Part shown: one piece after another, positions 1-5,140 of the stretch
Layout: every line of letters starts with the position of its first letter
Numbering within the stretch: position 1 is the stretch's first letter
NCBI GenBank assembly: GCA_002480565.1
Contig: DLCK01000014.1
Span: forward strand, 1 to 8,247
Direction of reading: 5' to 3'
DNA length: 8,247 nucleotides
Source of the DNA: Phycisphaerales bacterium UBA7800
GTDB lineage: Bacteria > Planctomycetota > Phycisphaerae > Phycisphaerales > Phycisphaeraceae
Notes under the pieces: generated by a model
Database searches by the model: none
The model's input: the letters and a program-made list of their open reading frames with translations, nothing else
What the model was told of the DNA's origin: nothing
Translations under genes and position numbers: made by a program

Positions 1-270
1 GCCTTGGTAAGCCATTACCTTACCAACAAGCTGATAGCATATTTCCCGATCCCAAGGCAGCAAGCCTTTGCCCGCTGGACCATACGATCCTACGGGGTTA
101 TAAGGTATTACCATCAGTTTCCCGATGCTATCCCTTACCTTGGGGCACGTTAGAAATATATTCCTCGCCCTTCCGCCACTCTACTCGTACCGAAATACTT
201 TCGCGTTCGACTTGCATGCTTTAACCATGCCGCCAGCGTTCAATCTGAGCCAGGATCAAACTCTTCAATT
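1..270 (-). rRNA. rrs: 16S ribosomal RNA, 5' part (truncated by window edge)
   Basis: This is the first ~270 nt of small-subunit rRNA, read on the minus strand and running off the left edge. The conserved 5' segment AGAGTTTGATCCTGGCTCAG lies at about 246-265, followed by the segments around GAACGCTGGCGGCATG and GCATGCAAGTCGAACG. The mature 5' end is placed at about 270 by analogy with AATTGAAGAGTTTGATC in other bacteria. The V1 helix is short, and the region after it reads AGTAGAGTGGCGGAAGGGCG, then AACGTGCCCC and ATCAGCTTGTTGGTAAGG. From memory this resembles Planctomycetota (Phycisphaerae) more than Proteobacteria, but the diagnostic 338 region is outside the window. Identity as 16S is certain; the taxonomic reading is an inference. 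Confidence 0.98.
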
Positions 271-689
271 AGATTCGTTGCAACTCCCCGAGGGGAGGTT
301 AGCTTCAAATAATTTAAAGCGATCTTGGTTACTTTAACGTTTTACAGTTAAAGGGTCGCCAATCAGATGGTCAAAGCCATCTGATTGTTTTAAAAACTCA
401 CAATCATTACATAAATGTAAAAGGGGGTTTAATTCTTTTCTATCTAATGCATCATAAGAATGTGAGCCCGCAAGTTACTTCGGCTGTGAACCCGAATCCC
501 TTGCTTGGATAAATTTCCTCTCGTTACCAATTTATGACTTGGTAGCGAGGGGTCACATCCTCACGCATTTGTCGTATAACTGTTCACTTGTCAAAGATCG
601 TCATCCAGAAGCTTTAGCAACTTCTTTTTTTTCAGTGACTTGCAGTCGGCGTCGCGTTTTGCTGCGTTGCGTTGTGCGTCACTTGTGAG
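271..689 (-). other. 16S rRNA leader transcript with hairpins
   Basis: This is the transcribed leader between the proximal rRNA promoter (predicted start near 689) and mature 16S. At about 420 nt it is longer than the E. coli rrn leader. Visible inverted repeats are 517-530/539-552 (12 of 14 pairs in the transcribed strand), 360-370/377-387 (11 bp, perfect, loop 371-376), 332-338/347-353 (7 bp, loop of 8) and 407-412/415-420 (6 bp). A CCCC/GGGG hairpin lies near 284-298, just before the mature end. I see no tRNA or ORF in it. The hairpins may act in rRNA folding and RNase III processing, which is inferred from rRNA leaders in general. Confidence 0.7.
588..599 (-). promoter_or_regulatory. boxA-like rRNA antitermination element
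   Basis: On the minus strand this reads GATCTTTGACAA, close to the bacterial rrn boxA consensus (TGCTCTTTAACAA type). It lies about 90 nt downstream of the predicted proximal start, in the transcribed leader, where NusB/S10-dependent antitermination acts in well-studied rrn operons. About 310 nt separate it from mature 16S, an unusually large gap. Confidence 0.6.
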
Positions 690-695
690 GGAGGA

Positions 696-723
696 ATTCT
701 ACGGATTTAAAAAGCCCTGTCAA
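696..723 (-). promoter_or_regulatory. rRNA operon promoter P2 (proximal)
   Basis: On the minus strand the -35 is TTGACA (718-723) and the -10 is TAGAAT (696-701), with a 16-bp spacer. This is a near-consensus sigma70-type promoter pointing into 16S, with a predicted start near 689. A run of eight A (minus strand, 747-754) lies about 58-65 bp upstream of the start, consistent with an UP element for the RNA polymerase alpha subunit. Confidence rests on position and the almost perfect hexamers. Confidence 0.8.
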
Positions 724-792
724 CCGCATGGCTTCGTATTTGAGGATTTTTTTTCACTCAAACCCGTTCCTTACCTCCCGGCAAGACGGATC

Positions 793-821
793 ATTGTCAC
801 ATAAAACCAACCGTCTGTCAA
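793..821 (-). promoter_or_regulatory. rRNA operon promoter P1 (distal)
   Basis: On the minus strand the -35 is TTGACA (816-821) and the -10 is GACAAT (793-798), with a 17-bp spacer and an extended -10 TG one base upstream. It sits 97 bp upstream of P2 in the same orientation, the tandem P1-P2 arrangement familiar from rRNA operons. The DNA upstream is AT-rich (about 822-850). Confidence 0.7.
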
Positions 822-1311
822 TCATTATCATCAAGTTTACAATATGTTAGAGAAGATTAGGCGCAATAGAGAGTTAGGCCCAAAACCGTTATTTAACCCC
901 TCGAAAATAATTATGAATTGTGCCCAAAAGAGTGGCAAATGGCCCCAAATCTGGGTGGTGCGCGCAAAATCAAGGCATCAAACTGCCTTCGATTCTGGCC
1001 TTCAAAACGATCAAATTCTTTAAAATGTCTCCCCAACCCTCTGATTTTCTTTCCATCACACCCCGATCAGCTCTCGAATCGTTGCCAAAACCGACTTCTG
1101 TGATCCAAGAAATACCTTTAGACACCAAAATCCAACCCTAAACCCCCCAATGGACCGCTTTCAACTGGCAGATTGCCGCTCGGATCACCTGATTGACGGA
1201 TTCCATCGCCCTTGGATGTGTATTGTTGGTGGATAACTGTCTCTCTTATGCCGAGAGACCATGGACTTGCCTGGCCAAGAACGCTATTGGCGTTTGAACT
1301 GAGAGAAAACA
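822..1311. other. intergenic region without a supported gene
   Basis: This lies between the back of the rRNA promoters and the plus-strand gene cluster. Short open frames exist on both strands, but those near 918-1141 use only TTG or GTG starts without a ribosome binding site, and the minus-strand frames at 1118-1443 look random in composition. No tRNA, strong hairpin or convincing promoter for the downstream cluster was found. A TTGACG at 1193-1198 lacks a correctly spaced -10. Confidence 0.6.
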
Positions 1312-1476
1312 ATGGGCATTCCATATCACAGTGGCAATGGTTTGGGGCTTCCAATTAGTTACCCGCAAGATCATTACTTGGGTAATCAATGCAGTGGTAT
1401 GATGTATGGCAGTGATTCCATGGTGAATCAGCATTTCAAACACATTTCAGACCAGCAGGGGGCACATGAGCTTTGA
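1312..1476 (+). CDS. candidate small protein, 54 aa, first gene of overlapping cluster
   Basis: This ATG-started frame begins MGIPYHSGNG and ends QQGAHEL. It is preceded by an in-frame stop at 1300-1302 and by GAGAG (1301-1305), a fair ribosome binding site six bases before the ATG. Its last codons overlap the start of the next gene by 11 nt, which favours translational coupling. The product is rich in Gly, Ser, Asn, Gln, His and Tyr, has one Cys, and shows no signal peptide, membrane segment or known motif. I do not recognise it. It could be a genuine small partner of the next gene, the tail of a lost longer gene, or a chance frame. The RBS and overlap are the only positive evidence. Confidence 0.35.
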   Translation: MGIPYHSGNGLGLPISYPQDHYLGNQCSGMMYGSDSMVNQHFKHISDQQGAHEL

Positions 1477-1951
1477 TCTTGGATTAACAGCGTGTCGGGA
1501 TGGGGAAGAAGTCAGTATGAATTCTGATGCAGCCTGGGACGTGGTGTCGCGTTATGACTGTACACGTGAGCCGGGCATGAAGGCTCATCTGATTAATTTT
1601 GAAGATGACTCACAGTTGGAAATGTATGTCGCTGGCTTAACGGATGCAGATACGCAGACGTTTGCGCAGTGTATGTTGGCTTTGCGTGAAATAACTCGGC
1701 CGATCGCGCAATTCATCTTTGAAATGATACGGACTTGCCCCTGTATGGCCATACCTATAGCAGAGTCTGGTGCGCTGATGTTGCCTGATGCTCAGTACCA
1801 GGAGCATCTGTTTGAAGGGTTAGAAGAACTCTTTGAGCCTGTTGTGGTTAGGGATGCCGATCATGTCATGGAACTGCTTGGGCCTGAATTTGAGCAGTGG
1901 GAAGCGTATCGCGAGCAGGTGATGGAGCAGAAGCCCTATGTCGATGAATAA
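1466..1951 (+). CDS. uncharacterised 161-aa protein beginning MSFDLGL
   Basis: This is a soluble, acidic protein of unknown function. The ATG is preceded by AGGGGG (1457-1462), a purine-rich but closely spaced binding site. There is no signal peptide or transmembrane segment. Visible features are the N-terminal MSFDLGLTACRDGEE, a helix-like middle (about residues 60-90), a CPC at 91-93, and a C-terminal stretch LFEPVVVRDADHVMELLG (122-139) before a charged tail. The start MSFDL, a late strand with a PVVV-like core and the overall size recall a loosely conserved family of hypothetical proteins I have seen in many bacteria. That is memory, not a search. It overlaps the next gene by 14 nt, so the two are almost certainly co-transcribed and probably coupled. 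An immunity-type or antitoxin-like partner role is only a guess. Confidence 0.8.
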   Translation: MSFDLGLTACRDGEEVSMNSDAAWDVVSRYDCTREPGMKAHLINFEDDSQLEMYVAGLTDADTQTFAQCMLALREITRPIAQFIFEMIRTCPCMAIPIAESGALMLPDAQYQEHLFEGLEELFEPVVVRDADHVMELLGPEFEQWEAYREQVMEQKPYVDE

Positions 1952-2639
1952 TCACAAATCCAACCCTGAACCTGATGCGCCGCAGCGAGTCTGCATGGAG
2001 CTTGTCGATGTCATCACACAAATACCGGATGTCATAAGCATAGCGGTCTTCGGATCGCTGGCGGACGACTCATGGGATGCCTACAGCGATGTGGATCTAT
2101 TGGTGGTGACGGATTGCCTTGATACGTGTGCATGGCAGGTGGCTGATGCGATCGGTCAATGCAAGCCGGTGCAGTTTTACCGCATGTTCAGCAGCGACAG
2201 GCAGCCGGCGGGGCGGTACTGGTTTGCAGATGAATCACCGTTGACGCGTCTGGACATCAGCTTTCACAGCAGCCAGACGTTTGCTCAGCTGCAAGACTCC
2301 GGGCGATACATGGATCATCCCGTGGCATGGCGATTGTTATATCAACGGGACAACGGATCAACGCTGGTTACGACTGAGCAGAGCCGTCCTATTGCATTGC
2401 AGAGCATCACGGCTGACGAAACCCATCTGGGTGAACGCATCTATCGCATGGTGCGTGCAATTAAGAATGACCTTCGGCAGCAATCGTTTCGCTACTCATT
2501 GGAAGACTGCATCAATTGGCTTAACGAAGCAATCACACAGACTCAGGCAATAACCCTGATTGGAGGCGATGGACATGCGCTGGCCCGTGCGTGTCTTGTA
2601 ATGGCAAGGCAGCAGCAAATGCATCACGCAGCGGATTGA
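1938..2639 (+). CDS. nucleotidyltransferase of the polymerase-beta (NTP_transf_2) superfamily
   Basis: This 233-aa enzyme probably transfers a nucleotide from NTP to a protein or small molecule; the substrate cannot be read from the sequence. The signature GS-x10-DxD is exact: G39-S40, then D51-V-D53, after the strand ISIAVF. A third acidic residue, D106 in RLDISFH, is well placed as the third metal ligand. The part after about residue 155 is helical and could be a substrate-binding domain like that of aminoglycoside nucleotidyltransferases. The start at 1938 uses GGAG at 1924-1927; an ATG at 1944 is a poorer alternative. The gene overlaps the upstream gene by 14 nt. MNT antitoxins share this motif but are usually shorter and sit beside a HEPN toxin, which I do not see. 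An aminoglycoside- or lincosamide-type transferase is equally possible. Confidence 0.85.
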   Translation: MSMNNHKSNPEPDAPQRVCMELVDVITQIPDVISIAVFGSLADDSWDAYSDVDLLVVTDCLDTCAWQVADAIGQCKPVQFYRMFSSDRQPAGRYWFADESPLTRLDISFHSSQTFAQLQDSGRYMDHPVAWRLLYQRDNGSTLVTTEQSRPIALQSITADETHLGERIYRMVRAIKNDLRQQSFRYSLEDCINWLNEAITQTQAITLIGGDGHALARACLVMARQQQMHHAAD

Positions 2640-4054
2640 TGACTTTCACCGACGAGTGATTTGAGTCGGCAAACCACCGCGTCCACATCCCTTGCCTGTG
2701 TGCTTAGCGTTTCAGAGACAGCAGCTTCCTCCTCGGAGTTGGCAGCATTTTGTTGAGCGAGTTGATTGAGTTGCTCAATGGCTTTGGCAACCTGACTCAT
2801 GGCTTCTTTTTGATCCTCATCGGTACTGGCAACACGCTCAGTGATCTGGCTGACCTGGTTGGCACTGTCTTTTAATTTGCTCAGCGATGCGACGACTTCT
2901 TCATTGATCTGAACACCACTCTCAGCATTGTGGACCGCTTCAACAATCAGATTGCTTGTGCTCTTGGCAGCTTCAGAGGAACGATGTGCAAGACTGCGAA
3001 CTTCATCTGCAACCACCGCAAAACCTTTCCCAGCTTCACCGGCTCGGGCTGCTTCCACCGCAGCATTGAGTGCCAGAAGATTGGTGCGAAAGGCGATTTC
3101 CTCGATGGTTTTGATGATTCCTGCCGTTTCGTCTGCTGAAGATTTGATCTGGTGCATGGCTTGACTTAAACGCCCAATGGCCTGATTGCCATCTTCGACA
3201 TCTGTTAAAGTCTGCTGTGAATGGCTGCGTGATTGTCTAAGGTCATCGCTGTTTCGAACGTTGCGCGAAGTTAATTCATGTAACGTTGCAGTGATCTGTT
3301 CAATACTCGCAGCCTGCTCGGTCGCGCCGGATGCAAGGGCTTGGCTGGTTTGCGAAATCTGTTGGGCAGCCTGGGTCACTTCAGATGATCGTGCAGTAAG
3401 TGTCGTCACCGTTTGCTTAAGCAGACGGTTAAGTGAGATGCTCACCCAGAACGTCATGAACACGCAGATCAGGCCAATTACCAGACCGACCATTTGTACG
3501 ATCATGAGCATATTGGTTTTGGATTCTGCAGCCTGCTGCATGAGTCCGACTGCTGCGTTCATGTTTTTAAGCAGCGTCATGTTTTGAGCCAAAGCCTGTT
3601 TGATCGTGTCGCTGTCTGCGGATACCTGCCCGGAGATCAGGCCGTCCATCGTCTTCCTGGCGTTCTGCCAAAGCGTGGTGACTTCGTTGAGTTGGTCGAG
3701 CACTTTGCCGTTGGCAGGTGGGCATTGGGCGTAGGTCGTCTTGTCGTTGATGATGAATTGCTTGGGGGCTTTGCCACCATCTCGCAGTGCTGTGAGTGTC
3801 ATGTCAAACACGTTCATGGTCATCTGCGTGGGTTTGAAAGTCGACTCGTCCGCCTTGCCGTATTTGGTGTTCTGCAAACCAATCATCAGTTCCTTGAACA
3901 TCTTCTGCGTGAGCATTCGCTGACGCCCGGCAAGGTTGATGTTCTGACCATCAAAGCGTTGCGAGTTAACCACCCAGACCGTCGAACCAATCAGGCAGGC
4001 AATCACCAACGTGGGGATCAATCCAAGACAGAGCAGGCGGGCTTGTAGTTTCAT
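2624..4054 (-). CDS. methyl-accepting chemotaxis protein with PilJ-type N-terminal region
   Basis: This 476-aa inner-membrane receptor signals to a CheA/CheW-type or type IV pilus chemosensory complex. In order it has TM1 (about 7-29), then NINLAGRQRMLTQKMFKE (38-55), the hallmark of the PilJ-type sensor domain, then a helical extracytoplasmic region, TM2 (about 183-209) and a long cytoplasmic coiled coil. The conserved signalling tip runs from IIKTIEEIAF to DEVRSLAHRS (about 313-359), including RTNLLALNAAVEAARAGEAG. No clear HAMP domain fits between TM2 and the coiled coil. There is no C-terminal CheR/CheB-tethering pentapeptide. I chose the ATG at 4054 because it puts TM1 right at the N terminus and has GGAAAG nine bases upstream. 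An in-frame ATG at 4120 would add 22 residues. The stop overlaps the convergent nucleotidyltransferase gene by 16 bp. The ligand is unknown. Confidence 0.95.
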   Translation of the reverse strand: MKLQARLLCLGLIPTLVIACLIGSTVWVVNSQRFDGQNINLAGRQRMLTQKMFKELMIGLQNTKYGKADESTFKPTQMTMNVFDMTLTALRDGGKAPKQFIINDKTTYAQCPPANGKVLDQLNEVTTLWQNARKTMDGLISGQVSADSDTIKQALAQNMTLLKNMNAAVGLMQQAAESKTNMLMIVQMVGLVIGLICVFMTFWVSISLNRLLKQTVTTLTARSSEVTQAAQQISQTSQALASGATEQAASIEQITATLHELTSRNVRNSDDLRQSRSHSQQTLTDVEDGNQAIGRLSQAMHQIKSSADETAGIIKTIEEIAFRTNLLALNAAVEAARAGEAGKGFAVVADEVRSLAHRSSEAAKSTSNLIVEAVHNAESGVQINEEVVASLSKLKDSANQVSQITERVASTDEDQKEAMSQVAKAIEQLNQLAQQNAANSEEEAAVSETLSTQARDVDAVVCRLKSLVGESHQSAA

Positions 4055-4307
4055 GGCAGGAAACTTTCCAATGTAATATTCAAAATGTTGCAGCACATCT
4101 CCCCAAAACTGGAAATGCACGATCCATAATCAATATTCACATCGGCAGTTTGCAGACACTCAATAAGTGATAACCAGGATCGGCAATAGTCATTTTCCCT
4201 ATCGCTTGATTAATATCCGGATTAAAACGACGCATAACGTCCACGGACTTGTTATCGCAATGACAAAGTGATTGAACTGGGGTTTGAATATGACTTTTAA
4301 CACCCAA

Positions 4308-4401
4308 GCCGCCAGATGAGGCTTGGCGAATCTGACGGGCTCAATGCGTCAAATTTGCTAATCTGCCAGATTCGCCTGCCAAGCTGGACTCATCGGGCGG
4401 C
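4308..4401. repeat. long imperfect inverted repeat, ~94 bp
   Basis: The arms are 4308-4335 and 4365-4401. Matching blocks are GCCGCC with GGCGGC, GATGAG with CTCATC, GCTTGG with CCAAGC, and a perfect 10 bp GGCGAATCTG (4325-4334) with CAGATTCGCC (4367-4376). Extra bases in the right arm make bulges, and about 29 nt separate the arms. No T-run follows on either strand, so it is not a typical intrinsic terminator. The remainder of the 4055-4570 gap holds no gene I can support. It could be a dispersed repeat, a small non-autonomous element, or the folded 3' end of the small gene upstream on the minus strand. Confidence 0.65.
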
Positions 4402-4570
4402 CTGACATGTGATATTGCATACCCAATACACACGCAGATTAAGCTGCAACGAGACCATCGGTTTGTAGTGTTCTTACTTACGGATTGTTGACGCAACGTA
4501 TTTGAATGCAGTGCAGGACTGATCTGTGGTGTTTGAAAATCAATATTGAAAAATGAAATCCGTTGAGATA

Positions 4571-4792
4571 TTAAATCCCAAACACTTCGCGCATCGTCAG
4601 ATCCATCAGGTCTTCGGCCTGTAGATTCGGGCATTCCAGACAACTGCTTGAACACTCATCCGTGCGGTGCTGATAGTCATGATCGTGCTCATGAGAATGC
4701 GCTTGGGACCCATCAGAACGAAGCACTGTCAGCGGGGGCTGAGCAGGATGGCTATCACAATGACTCATTGTGGGGCGGTCTTTACCGGGCAT
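4571..4792 (-). CDS. His/Cys-rich small protein, 73 aa, putative metal binder
   Basis: I do not recognise this protein. It starts MPGKDRPTMSHCDSH. The start is set by GAGGAG six bases before the ATG at 4792; an in-frame ATG 13 codons upstream lacks such a site. The middle carries a histidine cluster (H32, H34, H36, H38, H42, alternating with Asp/Glu), followed at once by C47, C51 and C54 in C-x3-C-x2-C spacing. H11, C12 and H15 lie near the N terminus. The C terminus (DLMDLTMREVFGI) is acidic-amphipathic and looks like an ordered, possibly conserved tail. No signal peptide or membrane helix is present, so it is likely cytoplasmic. Metal or iron-sulfur binding is inferred from residue composition only. 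It is a single-gene unit with its own candidate promoter. Confidence 0.6.
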   Translation of the reverse strand: MPGKDRPTMSHCDSHPAQPPLTVLRSDGSQAHSHEHDHDYQHRTDECSSSCLECPNLQAEDLMDLTMREVFGI

Positions 4793-4851
4793 GGCAGTCT
4801 CCTCGTCTAACATCATCGGCAGGTCAATCATTCACATGCCATGTGTAGACA

Positions 4852-4879
4852 AGCATACCAGAATATCCGAATTTTTGAA
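4852..4879 (-). promoter_or_regulatory. candidate promoter for the His/Cys-rich small gene
   Basis: On the minus strand the -35 is TTCAAA (4874-4879) and the -10 is TATGCT (4852-4857), with a 16-bp spacer and an extended -10 TG at the correct place. The predicted start near 4845 would give a leader of about 53 nt before the ATG at 4792. This is a pattern match only. Confidence 0.35.
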
Positions 4880-5018
4880 GACACAAGCATGTTCTGACGA
4901 ACCTTTGGTTTGCTCAGATGACATCACAACGGCTATGGACTACGAGCCTGTTTCAACGATATTGAATTCTGAACTAACGAATTAAGTAAACGATTTATAA
5001 AATAATTTAAGCAAACTA

Positions 5019-5046
5019 TTGGCTTGTGGCAACAGACTGCTAGAAT
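5019..5046 (+). promoter_or_regulatory. candidate promoter for the secreted pectin-lyase-fold gene
   Basis: The -35 is TTGGCT (5019-5024) and the -10 is TAGAAT (5041-5046), with a 16-bp spacer and an extended -10 TG (5038-5039). Very AT-rich DNA lies just upstream (about 4985-5015). The predicted start near 5053 gives a leader of about 88 nt. Confidence 0.45.
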
Positions 5047-5140
5047 CACTTTAGAGACAGCTTTTGATACATCCAAATTGTGATATGCCACGCTTCTAAA
5101 CCATGTTCTTGGCTAGCGCCTATTCTGCGGAGACACAGTT

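Noticed and set aside
125..337. 70-codon plus-strand frame.
   Set aside because: It lies antisense to 16S rRNA and its leader.
918..1141. Plus-strand frames of 61 and 73 codons.
   Set aside because: They begin only with TTG or GTG, lack a ribosome binding site, and have a random-looking composition.
4150..4165. GCCGAT-like sequence upstream of the chemotaxis gene resembling a flagellar sigma28 -10 box.
   Set aside because: No TAAA-type -35 lies at the required distance, so it is not a supported sigma28 promoter.
4137..4340. Open minus-strand frame of 67 codons ending just upstream of the chemotaxis gene, with a protein-like composition.
   Set aside because: It has no ATG before codon 36, no ribosome binding site, and begins inside the inverted repeat at 4308-4401. 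It may be a gene remnant, but nothing identifies it.
4341..4655. Minus-strand frame of 104 codons overlapping the His/Cys-rich gene.
   Set aside because: It runs through the inverted repeat and overlaps a better-supported gene with a strong ribosome binding site in another frame.
4648..4985. Plus-strand frames starting antisense to the His/Cys-rich gene.
   Set aside because: They are antisense shadows continuing into AT-rich intergenic DNA, with no binding site or recognisable motif.
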